Positions 7,710-16,616 of a stretch of DNA of 64,000 nt are shown piece after piece (positions within the stretch are counted from its first letter, which is position 1; each line of letters starts with the position of its first letter). Position numbers and translations under genes: made by a program. Under the pieces are notes generated by a model, which searched no databases, was not told the DNA's origin, and saw nothing but the letters and a program-made list of their open reading frames with translations. Origin of the DNA: Flavobacteriales bacterium (GTDB lineage Bacteria > Bacteroidota > Bacteroidia > Flavobacteriales_F > PHOS-HE28); the NCBI GenBank assembly GCA_020635675.1, contig JACJZJ010000005.1, positions 62,001-126,000 of the forward strand. Direction: 5' to 3'.

Positions 7710-9904
7710 CGGGTCAGTTCATAAAAGCTCGGGTCGGAGCCTGCCGCATCGCTCACCACGAGGGTATTTGTCACACTCTCGCTGTAGTTCTGCATCAATG
7801 CCTTCAGCGAGCCATAGTTGTAGTAGGTGTAGATATCGTCCTGCTTGCCGTCGACGGGTACCCAATAGGACTTGCCGCTCGCCGTGCGGCCATGACCTGC
7901 GTACCAGACCAGGATCGTGTTCACCCGATCGCGTCGTACCAGGTCGCGCAATTCGCTGTTGAAAAAACGTTCGATCTGGTCCTTGGTCAGGTTCCGTTTG
8001 GTGATCGTTCGTTGGATCGAATACTTCGCGAACGACTTCTGCATCTTGGACACCTCGTTGGTGGGCCCCTGCAGAGCGGGCATGTACTTGTAGTCGGTGT
8101 TCTCGATGAAAACGACCCAGGTGGTGCCCGTGGAGGAAGGAGCACCTGCCGGCGTAGCCTCTCCTTTGGAAACAGTGGAACGAGCGGGTGCGGCCGTGGC
8201 AACCGGCTCCGGTCTTCGTCGGACGATGAAGCAGGTCTCCTCCGTGGCATTGCCGTACTGGTCCTCGGCACGAACGGTGAACCGGTCCTTGCCGGACAAG
8301 GGGAGCTTGATACTGAATTCCGTATTGTTCGTATCCGGGATGAAGCTTGCCATCACACCGTCAACGGTCACGGAACGCAGCAGACTGGCATCCTGCACGC
8401 GGCCTTCGAGGAACAGGTCTCCACGGTCGGCATCCACGGTCAGGCGGTGGTCCACACCGATCACCGGAGAGGTGATGGACACGACCGGAGGCACACCTTC
8501 TGAGCGTTCGACGCGCAGCTCCATGGCGGCCACGTTGTCATATACGTCCCGGGCGATCACCTCGATCCTGTCCGCCTTCGGTCCGAGCGGCACCACCGTG
8601 AAGAACTCGGGATCCTTGTCCTCGGTGGAGAAATCTGCCGGTTTGTCGTTCACCGTGATGGACTTGATCGGGCTGTGGTCACGGACATGTCCGGTGACCT
8701 TGACCTGATCGAGCACCGAGGAGACCTGCACCACATCGCCCTGACGGAAAGGTTCCACCACGGTGATCAGCGGCGGATCGCTCTCCCGGTTCATTTCAAA
8801 AACGCGCTGCGCCACGCGATCGCGTTCCGCCTCGACCGCCTTCCGGTCCTCATATGTCGCGGAGCCGTCCTCATCGGTCATCTTCTTGAGGCGCTCCAGG
8901 TCGGACAATGCTCCGTCCAGGTCCAGGTTGGCCTCCTTGCACTGGGCCCGGTTCAACATGGCATCACGATCGTCGGGCAATTGCTCGAGGACCCGGTTCA
9001 GATCATTGATGGCGTTCTGGAACTGACCATAGGACTTGTAGTAGGATGCCCGTTGCCGATAGACCGTTGGATCCGTTCGGCCCAGGGCGACCACCTTGCT
9101 GATGTCGTCGATCGCCTTGGCATATTCCTTTTGGAGCGCATAGGCCTTGCTGCGTGTAAAGAGCGCGGGCGTGCTGCGCGGATCGAGCTGCAGCGCGGTC
9201 GACGTCCGTTCCACGGCCTGGTCCAGGGTGCGTAACTGCATGGTCGGTCCCTCATAGGTCTCGTACAGTTTCAGCTGCACTTCCGCGAGGGCGACATAGG
9301 CGTCCTCATAGGTGTAGTTCCAATCGATCACCTTTTGCAGGTCCGTCTCCGCGGTCCGGTAGTCCCGCTGGGCCATGCGTACCAAGCCGTGCAGATAGTA
9401 GGTGTCGGTGGTCCCCTTCACCGCCACCGCCCTGTCGGACGCTTCGGATGCCTTGTCCAGATCATCGCTATCGAGCGCCACACGGACCTGTGCCATGAGG
9501 GCATCGATGTCCCTTGGGCCGGCCTGCACAGCGCGGTCCGCCCAGACCGAGGCCTGGTCCTTGTCTCCGGAGTCGAGGCAGGCCAACGCCGCCTTCGCCG
9601 CGGCTTGAACATTCCCGGGCTGCAATTCCGCCACTTTGGTACGGTCCGCGGCCGCCTCCACAGGTTTGCCCAGGAGCGTGTATACGTCCGCCCTGGCTTC
9701 ATAAGCCTTCACATACTCCGGATCCACCCGGATCGCGAGCCCGTATTTCTCCACGGCCTCGTCCAGTCTTTGGTCCGCCCTCAGGGACTCACCCTCCTTA
9801 AAGAAGGACTTGCCGCTTTGCGCGGTGGCCATTGCGGCCTGACCGATCAAAAGGGCGGTAAGGAACACACCTTGGAGGAAGTAGGTCATCCCGGGACGGG
9901 CCAT
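7706..9904 (-). CDS. TPR protein with C-terminal caspase-like fold lacking catalytic Cys
   Basis: 732 residues: an N-terminal signal peptide ending ATAQ, about 10 tetratricopeptide repeats to roughly residue 370, two Ig-like/bacterial-Ig segments (about 385-565), a Pro/Ala/Ser/Thr-rich linker, and a caspase (peptidase C14) p20-like domain from about residue 590. The histidine of the dyad is present (WYAGHG, His671). Where the family has D-A-C, this protein reads VVSDAAGSD, with Ala721 at the cysteine position, and the chain stops 11 residues later without the following small-subunit region. It is therefore predicted to be a non-proteolytic pseudo-caspase. Translationally coupled to the downstream adenylate cyclase through a 4-base overlap. 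Confidence 0.8.
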   Translation of the reverse strand: MARPGMTYFLQGVFLTALLIGQAAMATAQSGKSFFKEGESLRADQRLDEAVEKYGLAIRVDPEYVKAYEARADVYTLLGKPVEAAADRTKVAELQPGNVQAAAKAALACLDSGDKDQASVWADRAVQAGPRDIDALMAQVRVALDSDDLDKASEASDRAVAVKGTTDTYYLHGLVRMAQRDYRTAETDLQKVIDWNYTYEDAYVALAEVQLKLYETYEGPTMQLRTLDQAVERTSTALQLDPRSTPALFTRSKAYALQKEYAKAIDDISKVVALGRTDPTVYRQRASYYKSYGQFQNAINDLNRVLEQLPDDRDAMLNRAQCKEANLDLDGALSDLERLKKMTDEDGSATYEDRKAVEAERDRVAQRVFEMNRESDPPLITVVEPFRQGDVVQVSSVLDQVKVTGHVRDHSPIKSITVNDKPADFSTEDKDPEFFTVVPLGPKADRIEVIARDVYDNVAAMELRVERSEGVPPVVSITSPVIGVDHRLTVDADRGDLFLEGRVQDASLLRSVTVDGVMASFIPDTNNTEFSIKLPLSGKDRFTVRAEDQYGNATEETCFIVRRRPEPVATAAPARSTVSKGEATPAGAPSSTGTTWVVFIENTDYKYMPALQGPTNEVSKMQKSFAKYSIQRTITKRNLTKDQIERFFNSELRDLVRRDRVNTILVWYAGHGRTASGKSYWVPVDGKQDDIYTYYNYGSLKALMQNYSESVTNTLVVSDAAGSDPSFYELTR

Positions 9905-9923
9905 TGGTGGGAGCGATGGGCCC

Positions 9924-9931
9924 TAAATGTA
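9924..9931 (-). promoter_or_regulatory. Weak candidate -7 element TACATTTA upstream of the caspase-like gene
   Basis: On the minus strand TACATTTA matches TAnnTTTG at all but the last base and lies 19 bases before the ATG at 9904. No convincing -33 element is visible, so this is a weak prediction. Confidence 0.25.
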
Positions 9932-9981
9932 GCCTGCCCCCTTCCCACCGGGCAAACCGGAGTGGACCTGAACGCAGGTAT

Positions 9982-11445
9982 CTATACCCGGAACCGCAGA
10001 AAACCAGCGCACATCGACAAGGTCGGGGTGCTCTGGCTGAACAAGGTGATGATATCCCGGGTGGCGACGCCCACTTCCCACACGCCGGTGGGCAGCCGGA
10101 GCGTGAGGCCCATCGGCACCCGGGTATCGTAGTTCCCACCGGTCGTCATGCCAAGGGAGATGGTGAAGAAGTTCTTCGGACTTACCTGTCCCCCCAGCGC
10201 GAACACGGGGCTTTCGTAGTTGCCGGCCACCTTGTTCGTCGGAATGATCACATCGAATCCCACCTCGGCGATCTCCTTGATCCCGTAGGAGGCACCGATG
10301 CGTGTCTGTTGCGGCGTGGCGATCTTTTCCTGCTTCTTCCCCTCCCATTTCAGGATGCCATGTTCCCCAAGGACGAGGTCGGCATTGTCGAAGATGTTGT
10401 AGCTATCGAATCCGGCGCTGGACAGTTCGTAGAGCGTGTCGTTCTGGGCGGTGTACACGTTCCCGTTCCAAGTCATCACACCCAGATTGGTATAGGATAC
10501 CCCGACCCGCACCACGTTCTTGATGAAGGTACTGAAGCCGATGTCGCCGGAAACACCGCTCCCCACGGGGGTCATGATCGAGCCCGACCTGGTGCTGGGA
10601 TTCGAGAGCCCCGCATCGCCATAGTCGATGTCGAACCCGGGCGAGAGCGCTGAGAAAGCCTTGAACTCGCCATCCTCATAGCCCACATCGGCATGTGCGA
10701 ATCCCGTGAGGTACCGGATGGAAACGCCGCCATACCAGTTCACAACACCGGACGTCCCGATCAGGTACCCCCATGACAACGCATACTCCCGGACCCAATC
10801 CATGGTCACCTCCGCGTCGTCCATCAATTTACTGATCGGCTTCCCTTCACCCCGATCGTTGTAGCCATTGACCACCTGATCGAGGGTGCTCTGAGGCAGG
10901 TCCGGATCGTTGTCGACCACGGAACTGTCGGCCAGCAGCAGGTGTTGGAAATAGGGTGCGGTCCGTCCGAGGTAGAGGATCTCGCTGGTGTTCTTATTGA
11001 AGCGATTGTACCATTGGAAGCGGTCGGCCACGTGGATCGCAAACCCACCGGCATTGGCGGTCATCAGCGAAACGCCCAACAGGCGTACGTCACCGTTCAA
11101 GGTCAATTCGGCGTCCGTGAAGTCCTTCGCCACGGCCAACTTCTCTGCATAGGAGAACTTGTCATCGAAGCCTTTGACGAAATCCTTCTTCAGTTCATCC
11201 TTCTCGAGCGCATCCGTATAGAGCGAACAGCCCAGGTCACCGAGGCCGAAGGCCACGTTCTTGCCTTCGTACTTGCCGCTCCAACCCAGATTGCTCGGAT
11301 TGATCCCGATAGCTTGGTAATCCGTGGCCAGCGTGGTGGAGATCCCTGACCCACTGCACGGGAACGCGCTCATTTCGGTCTGTGCGGTGGTGGTGTGCAC
11401 AATGCCAAGAAGGACGGGTATGAAAGGATAAGCACGGAACTGCAT
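9982..11445 (-). CDS. DUF5723 family outer-membrane protein
   Basis: 487 residues with a signal peptide (MQFRAYPFIPVLLGIVHTTTAQ is too long to be internal) and a body of amphipathic strands typical of a FadL-like/PorV-like beta barrel: paired segments such as GFAIHVADRFQWY and WYGGVSIRYLTGF. DUF5723 proteins are common Bacteroidota outer-membrane proteins of unknown role. The ATG at 11445 is preferred over the one at 11466 because the latter falls next to the -7 promoter box and adds residues in front of the signal peptide. Monocistronic by position. Confidence 0.75.
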   Translation of the reverse strand: MQFRAYPFIPVLLGIVHTTTAQTEMSAFPCSGSGISTTLATDYQAIGINPSNLGWSGKYEGKNVAFGLGDLGCSLYTDALEKDELKKDFVKGFDDKFSYAEKLAVAKDFTDAELTLNGDVRLLGVSLMTANAGGFAIHVADRFQWYNRFNKNTSEILYLGRTAPYFQHLLLADSSVVDNDPDLPQSTLDQVVNGYNDRGEGKPISKLMDDAEVTMDWVREYALSWGYLIGTSGVVNWYGGVSIRYLTGFAHADVGYEDGEFKAFSALSPGFDIDYGDAGLSNPSTRSGSIMTPVGSGVSGDIGFSTFIKNVVRVGVSYTNLGVMTWNGNVYTAQNDTLYELSSAGFDSYNIFDNADLVLGEHGILKWEGKKQEKIATPQQTRIGASYGIKEIAEVGFDVIIPTNKVAGNYESPVFALGGQVSPKNFFTISLGMTTGGNYDTRVPMGLTLRLPTGVWEVGVATRDIITLFSQSTPTLSMCAGFLRFRV

Positions 11446-11467
11446 GATCACGCGGGTTTTGGCCAAG

Positions 11468-11498
11468 GGAAATTAGGCGATCCCCACGATCCGGCAAA
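11468..11498 (-). promoter_or_regulatory. Bacteroidota-type promoter (TTTG-N19-TAATTTCC) for the DUF5723 gene
   Basis: On the minus strand TTTG (11495-11498) is followed after 19 bases by TAATTTCC (11468-11475), close to the TTTG-N17-23-TAnnTTTG consensus. It ends 22 bases before the ATG at 11445 and supports that start. Confidence 0.5.
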
Positions 11499-11533
11499 TG
11501 ACGAACTCGGCGTGCGTCCGACCAGGGGATCGA

Positions 11534-12346
11534 TCAGCCCGTGAACTTCGCCATCACCTCAGGCGTGACCCCCGTCGTGCTGAAACCACCGTCGTGATAA
11601 AGGTTCTGCATCGTCACGTACCTGGTCATGTCACTGAACAGCGTGATGCAGTACCGGGCACAATCGAGCGCCGGCGCATTTCCCAGCGGGCTCATCGCCT
11701 CCGCGAACCCGAAGAACCCATCGAACCCCTTGATGCCACTTCCGGCGGTGGTCATGGTGGGACTCTGGCTGATCGTGTTCACGCGCACGCGCTTTTCCCT
11801 TCCAAGCCGATACCCCCAACTTCGCGTGATGCTCTCCAGCAGCGCTTTCGCATCCGCCATGTCCCCGTAATCCGGGAATACGCGTTGCGCGGCGATATAG
11901 GTCAATGCCACCACGGAGCCGCCCTCCGCGAGCGCGTCCGCACCTCTGGCCGCCTGCAACATCCGGTGCAGGCTCATCGCGCTCACATCCAGCGTTTGTT
12001 TGTACCAATCGTAGTTCAGGTCATCGTAGGTCCGGCCCTTGCGCACGTTCGGGCTCATGCCGATGCTATGAAGCACGAAATCGACCTTGCCCCCCAGCTT
12101 CTGTTGGGCTTCCCCGAAGAGCTTCTCCAGATCGGCATCGTTGGTGGCATCGGCCGGGACCACTTCCGCTCCCGTCACTTCAGCGAGCTTCTTGATCTCG
12201 CCCATGCGCATGGCCACGGGCGCGTTGGACAGTACGAAGGAGGCTCCTTCGGCATGTGCTTCTTCGGCCACCTTCCAAGCGATGCTCTGGTCGTTGAGCG
12301 CGCCGGTGATGATGCCGCGTTTGCCTTTCAACAGTCCATGGGCCAT
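11534..12346 (-). CDS. fabI: Enoyl-[acyl-carrier-protein] reductase (NADH), FabI type
   Basis: 270 residues of the short-chain dehydrogenase fold that reduce trans-2-enoyl-ACP in the last step of each fatty-acid elongation cycle. The N-terminal GKRGIITGALNDQSIAW is the FabI nucleotide-binding signature, HSIGMSP follows, and YGDMADAK gives the FabI-specific Tyr-x6-Lys pair. The ATG at 12346 begins the canonical MAHGLLKGKRG start; the frame is open upstream but without homologous sequence. A -7 box lies 26 bases upstream, so it may be transcribed apart from recN. Confidence 0.96.
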   Translation of the reverse strand: MAHGLLKGKRGIITGALNDQSIAWKVAEEAHAEGASFVLSNAPVAMRMGEIKKLAEVTGAEVVPADATNDADLEKLFGEAQQKLGGKVDFVLHSIGMSPNVRKGRTYDDLNYDWYKQTLDVSAMSLHRMLQAARGADALAEGGSVVALTYIAAQRVFPDYGDMADAKALLESITRSWGYRLGREKRVRVNTISQSPTMTTAGSGIKGFDGFFGFAEAMSPLGNAPALDCARYCITLFSDMTRYVTMQNLYHDGGFSTTGVTPEVMAKFTG

Positions 12347-12372
12347 TGTGTTCTGGGATCGGTTCGTCCGGC

Positions 12373-12380
12373 CGAAGATA
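12373..12380 (-). promoter_or_regulatory. Candidate -7 promoter element TATCTTCG upstream of fabI
   Basis: Minus-strand TATCTTCG, identical to the dapB and capD-like upstream boxes, lies in the recN-fabI gap and ends 26 bases before the fabI ATG. Confidence 0.45.
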
Positions 12381-12407
12381 GAAGGCTCCGGTGCTTCGGA
12401 CGTGTGC

Positions 12408-14060
12408 TCAGGACGACTTGAGCAGTTCCCTTGCGTTCGCCAGGGCGGCCTTGCTCGTGCGCTTTCCGCTGAGCATTTGAGCGAGCGCCTGAATGCGTGC
12501 TTCACGATCGAGCCTTTCCACATGCGTCCGGGTGCCGCTCGATGGGCCATCCTTCACCACCAGCAGGTGATCATCGGCCTTTCCCGCGATCTGCGGAAGG
12601 TGCGTGATCGCCAGCACCTGCCGTTCTCCGGCCATGCGCGCCATCCTGTCCCCCACACGGTCGGCCACCTCCCCGCTCACACCGGTATCGATCTCATCGA
12701 AGACCACAGTGGGCAACCTCCTGCTATCGGCAACCAGGCCGAGCAACGCAAGCATGACACGTCCGAGTTCCCCACCGGAGGCGACCTTTTCGAGACGCAT
12801 GGGCTCCCGGTCGGGGTCGGCACTGAACAGAACATGCACCAGGTCCATGCCTGTAGGCCCGGGATCGACCGTCCGATGCGCGAAGCGGAAGATGGCCCCC
12901 GGCATGCCCAGATCGTGCAGGACCTCCTCGACCTTCGCCGAAAGACCGCGGATCACGGCTTTCCGCGCTTTCGACAATGCCAGGGCGGAAGATCGCATGG
13001 AAGTGCCGGCTTGCTCCTCTTTCCTCCGGAGCTCCGTGATCCGTTCACCGAGGGATCCGAGGGATGCCACCCGGCCACGCAACTCCTCCCGCAGAACGAT
13101 CAGGGCATCCGTACCATCCGAGCGGTGCTTCTGTTCAAGTCGCAGGAGCAGGTCCATCCGCTCGCGCAGCCTCCTGGTGTGTTCCGGATCGATCTCGGTG
13201 GCCTCCGCCATTCGCGAGGCGTCATCAGCCAGGTCCTTGAGTTCAATGCCGGCACTTTCCAGACGACCGACCAGGGTCCTGATGTCGGGAACTTCGCGAG
13301 CCGGACCGTACAGGGCCTGCCTCATTCGTGCCAGAATGGCGAGCAACCCACCTTCTCCGGTGAGGCCCTCCTCGACCGAACGCATGCCTTCGAGCACCTC
13401 CCCGGCATGCTCCGCGCGAGCAAGCTCCCCCTGGAGGAGGGTCCTTTCGTTCGGCCGCAGGTCAGCGGCATCCAATTCCTCAAGTTGAAAACGCAGGTAA
13501 TCAAGTTCCTGGGTCGCTCGTTCCTCCTCCTCCTGCGCCCGGACCAGGTCCGCGTGGGCCACTTTCCATTCGGCGTACGAAACGGCCTGACCGCTCGCCA
13601 ATGCTGCGCTTCCCGCCTCATGATCGACGAGCTCGAGCACGAAAGCAGGGTCGTTCAGCAAACGCGTGTGATGCTGACTATGGATATGGACCAGTGCCAT
13701 GGCCAGTTCACGGAGTTGCTCGAGCCGCACAGGCGTATCATTGATGAACGCCCGGGAGCGTCCGCCCGGTTCGAACTGGCGACGCAAAATGGTGCGTTCC
13801 TCGAAGGGCACACCTTCACGTTCGAACCAAGCATGCAGATGATCCAGCCCTGTGAGCGTGCATTCCAGTTCGATCACGCAACGACGACCGGGGTCCAGAG
13901 CCACCTGTCCACCACGCTCACCCATCGCAAGGCCGAGCGCGCCGATCAACACGCTCTTTCCGCTGCCCGTGGCCCCTGTGATGATGGTCAGTCCAGCGCG
14001 GAGGTCAAGCTCCAGGGACTCGATCAGCAGGTAGTTCTTGAGCGAGAGATGAACGAGCAT
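12408..14060 (-). CDS. recN: DNA repair ATPase RecN
   Basis: 550 residues, the usual RecN length. An SMC-like ABC ATPase that acts at DNA double-strand breaks. Walker A is GATGSGKS near residue 30; the central part is a coiled coil rich in Glu, Arg and Leu; the C-terminus has the ABC signature ASGGELGR and Walker B VVFDEIDTGVSG. Located downstream of porD and upstream of fabI on the same strand, with a 64-base gap to porD that could hold its own weak promoter. Confidence 0.95.
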   Translation of the reverse strand: MLVHLSLKNYLLIESLELDLRAGLTIITGATGSGKSVLIGALGLAMGERGGQVALDPGRRCVIELECTLTGLDHLHAWFEREGVPFEERTILRRQFEPGGRSRAFINDTPVRLEQLRELAMALVHIHSQHHTRLLNDPAFVLELVDHEAGSAALASGQAVSYAEWKVAHADLVRAQEEEERATQELDYLRFQLEELDAADLRPNERTLLQGELARAEHAGEVLEGMRSVEEGLTGEGGLLAILARMRQALYGPAREVPDIRTLVGRLESAGIELKDLADDASRMAEATEIDPEHTRRLRERMDLLLRLEQKHRSDGTDALIVLREELRGRVASLGSLGERITELRRKEEQAGTSMRSSALALSKARKAVIRGLSAKVEEVLHDLGMPGAIFRFAHRTVDPGPTGMDLVHVLFSADPDREPMRLEKVASGGELGRVMLALLGLVADSRRLPTVVFDEIDTGVSGEVADRVGDRMARMAGERQVLAITHLPQIAGKADDHLLVVKDGPSSGTRTHVERLDREARIQALAQMLSGKRTSKAALANARELLKSS

Positions 14061-14124
14061 GATCGGAAATGCGACGGTAGCGCTGTCGCCAATATGCGCA
14101 TTTTCCCCTGAGTTCTCCTGGGCT

Positions 14125-15024
14125 TCAGGAACCGCGCATCATGTTCTGGTACTTGCTGATGTTACCAGGGTCGATGATCTGCAATGTGGTGAACAGCCGG
14201 GACTTCTCCTGCGCCGGGACCGGCTTGAAGAGGTCGACGATCTCGTCGGACTTGGCGTTGAAGAACACCTGCAGGTTGTAGGAGGAAGGCTTCGCCTGGT
14301 GCACGGAACGGAGCTTTTCGATCGCATCACCGATGGCCTTGCGACCATCCTCCAGGTTCGTGCTCATCACGTCAAGCCCGTAGCGGTGATAGTTGTACAG
14401 ACATTCCCGGAAAGGACGAAAAACGGCCTGGATCTGGTTGTCGATCAGCCAGTAACGGTTCTTGGTCCCTTCGAAGGCCTTCCAACCCTTCTCGCTCGCG
14501 TTCTGCGCGTTGGCGACGATCTGCTGGGCCACGTTGTAGAAGTCGGTCCCCCCCAGTTCGGAAAAGGTGTCCCCATCGACCCCAAGGATGAAGTATGCGT
14601 AGAACCCCAGGATGCTGGACAGATTGTTCTGGAACCGTTCCGGCGTGAACTCGATCTGTGTGTTCTCCAGAAAATTGAACTCCACATCATTGTCCACCAG
14701 ATCGATCACGGGGCTCATGTAATCGGTACCATGGACCGGCCGGCTATAAGTGACCTGCAGGGTCCCCTTGAACCTGTCGGCCGAGCTCTGTTCCGTGATC
14801 GTGAGCAGCAGGTTGCATTCGATGCGCTCCTGGACGGAATAATTCAGATCGGTCCATCGCCGCGCGTTCATCAACTCACGGATGGCGGTCTCCATGCTGG
14901 TCCAGATCCGCTGTGGCGTGCTTTGGATCTGTGGTGCGATGACACTGACCGAGCAGTTGAACTCCTGCGCGTGTGCGCTGAGGGTCAGGGCCACCGCGGC
15001 GATGGTCAGTGCTCTAGGGATCAT
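14125..15024 (-). CDS. porD: Type IX secretion system protein PorD (DUF4835)
   Basis: 299 residues with a short signal peptide (IAAVALTLSAHAQ). The body matches the DUF4835/PorD pattern: NCSVSVIAPQIQSTPQRIWTSM after the signal (about residue 23 on), a YMSPVIDLVDNDVEFNF strand region, and FYAYFILGVDGDTFSELGG. PorD is needed for T9SS-dependent secretion in several Bacteroidota. It overlaps the coaBC stop by 4 bases, which keeps it in the bamD-rpoZ-coaBC run. The T9SS cargo elsewhere in the window (26990, 33356, 53141) is consistent with an active system. Confidence 0.88.
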   Translation of the reverse strand: MIPRALTIAAVALTLSAHAQEFNCSVSVIAPQIQSTPQRIWTSMETAIRELMNARRWTDLNYSVQERIECNLLLTITEQSSADRFKGTLQVTYSRPVHGTDYMSPVIDLVDNDVEFNFLENTQIEFTPERFQNNLSSILGFYAYFILGVDGDTFSELGGTDFYNVAQQIVANAQNASEKGWKAFEGTKNRYWLIDNQIQAVFRPFRECLYNYHRYGLDVMSTNLEDGRKAIGDAIEKLRSVHQAKPSSYNLQVFFNAKSDEIVDLFKPVPAQEKSRLFTTLQIIDPGNISKYQNMMRGS

Positions 15025-16238
15025 GTTGCGATGCGATCTGCGATGCGTTCCATGAGCCGACGGGCCACATCGGTCTTGCTCATCAACGGCAGCGCCTCCT
15101 CGGTGTTGTCCGCGAACAGGAAAGTGACCTTGTTGGTATCGTGACCGAAACCCGCCCCATCGTCGGCCAGTGTGTTCAGCACGAGCATATCGGTCCGCTT
15201 GATCATCAATTTCTCCCGTGCATGGGCCAAGCCCGATCCGGTCTCCAGGGCAAAGCCCACGATGAACTGTTCCTTTCTTCGACCCGCGCCCATCCAGGCC
15301 AGGATATCCTCGGTGGGTTCCAAGGTAAGGACCCTTGCCGCGCTGGACTTCTTGATCTTCCGATCGGCCGGATCGGCAGGTCGAAAGTCAGCGACCGCAG
15401 CGGCCATGATCACCACGTCCTGATCCGCGAACCGATCCTTGCAGGCCTTGGCCATCTCGGCGGCGGACATCACATCCACTCTTTCGGCCAGGGGCAGCGC
15501 CACTGTTCCAAGGACCGGCCCTGCCACCAATGTGACCTTTGCTCCGAGCTCAATGGCCGCCTGTGCAATGGCGAGACCCATTTTCCCGCTCGACCGATTT
15601 CCGATATAACGGACCGGGTCGATGGCCTCCTGGGTGGGACCCGCGGTCACAAGAATTCGTCTTCCAGCAAGCGCGGACCGGCCTATCAAGGCATCGCACA
15701 GGGCAGCGACGATGTCCTCCGGTGCGCTCATGCGGCCCTCGCCGATCAGCCCGCTGGCCAGTTCGCCCGTATCCGGGCCGATGACATGCACATTCCGCGC
15801 CTTCAATGCCGCCAAGTTGGCCTGGACCGCCGGGTCGCGGTACATCTCCAAATCCATCGCCGGAGCCACGAATACCGGACAGGTCGCGCTCAGCCAGCAC
15901 GCCAACAGCAGGTTGTCGCCGAGGCCGTGCGCCATTTTCGCCAAAGTATGTGCCGTCGCGGGCGCAAATAGGAAGACATCCGCCCAACGCGCCAATGCCA
16001 CATGGTCGTTCCAGGTGCCCGTATGCGACCGGTCCACCAGATCGGTCAGCACCTCATGGCGGCTCAGGGTGGCCAGGGTGAGCGGTGTGATGAAATCATG
16101 GGCCGCAGGCGTCATGACAACGCGTACATCGGCCCCTGCCCGGACCAGCTCACGAACGAGCGCGGCGGATTTGTAGGCTGCTATGCCGCCGGTCACTCCG
16201 AGCAGGATGCGGCGTGGCAGGCTGTAGGACATGCCCAA
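15021..16238 (-). CDS. coaBC: Bifunctional phosphopantothenoylcysteine decarboxylase/synthetase
   Basis: 405 residues. The N-terminal CoaC flavoprotein half starts with LLGVTGGIAAYKSA and has the His-bearing MTPAAHDFITP and the PAMDLEMY form of the PxMNxxMW motif common in Bacteroidota. The C-terminal CoaB half starts near residue 190 (ILVTAGPTQEAIDPVRYI) and carries GNRSSGKMG and ADFRP. Together they convert phosphopantothenate to phosphopantetheine in CoA synthesis. ATG at 16238 is used; ATG at 16232 is equally possible. Overlaps porD by 4 bases. Confidence 0.95.
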   Translation of the reverse strand: MGMSYSLPRRILLGVTGGIAAYKSAALVRELVRAGADVRVVMTPAAHDFITPLTLATLSRHEVLTDLVDRSHTGTWNDHVALARWADVFLFAPATAHTLAKMAHGLGDNLLLACWLSATCPVFVAPAMDLEMYRDPAVQANLAALKARNVHVIGPDTGELASGLIGEGRMSAPEDIVAALCDALIGRSALAGRRILVTAGPTQEAIDPVRYIGNRSSGKMGLAIAQAAIELGAKVTLVAGPVLGTVALPLAERVDVMSAAEMAKACKDRFADQDVVIMAAAVADFRPADPADRKIKKSSAARVLTLEPTEDILAWMGAGRRKEQFIVGFALETGSGLAHAREKLMIKRTDMLVLNTLADDGAGFGHDTNKVTFLFADNTEEALPLMSKTDVARRLMERIADRIAT

Positions 16239-16259
16239 GGGCCGTCGGCGACGGCGTGT

Positions 16260-16616
16260 TCAATTCTCCACGACCGGCGCGGACGGTGTCGCATCAGCGA
16301 CCTCCTCCGGTCGGCGGACGATCAGTTTGCCTTCCATCAGTTCGTGGATGGCGAGGGCGCCCGGTTTGGGCATGCGCTCGTAGTGTTTGCTGATCTCGAT
16401 CTGCTCACGGTTCTCATACACCTCTTCAAGGTTCTCGCCCGTGCTGGCGAACTCCTCCAGTTTGGCCGTCAATTCCTCCTTGGTGGCCAGCGCGATCTGG
16501 TTGGCGCGTTTGCCCAGAACGACCACGGTCTCATAGACGTTACCCATCTCCTGGTCAAGATCGGCCATGTTCCGGGTGATCGTGGTCTTGGCGGCGTGCA
16601 GCGGCTTGGTGTTCAT
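16260..16616 (-). CDS. rpoZ: RNA polymerase omega/Rpb6-like subunit (Bacteroidota type)
   Basis: 118 residues. The segment NVYETVVVLGKRANQIA with a downstream acidic helix matches the omega/Rpb6 core that clamps the beta-prime subunit, and the context between bamD and coaBC is the conserved Bacteroidota position. The family also carries the C-terminal KPGALAIHELMEGKLIVR segment seen here. Its ATG overlaps the bamD stop (ATGA), so it is translationally coupled to an outer-membrane assembly gene. Confidence 0.85.
   Translation of the reverse strand: MNTKPLHAAKTTITRNMADLDQEMGNVYETVVVLGKRANQIALATKEELTAKLEEFASTGENLEEVYENREQIEISKHYERMPKPGALAIHELMEGKLIVRRPEEVADATPSAPVVEN

Noticed and set aside
14061..14124. 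Promoter for recN at 14078-14085 (TACCGTCG)
   Set aside because: Differs from TAnnTTYG at the first T of TTYG, with no -33 element; too weak to list.
15141..15971. Open frame of 276 residues on the plus strand across coaBC
   Set aside because: It is a GC-driven shadow of coaBC with no recognisable domain or hydrophobic pattern of a real protein.
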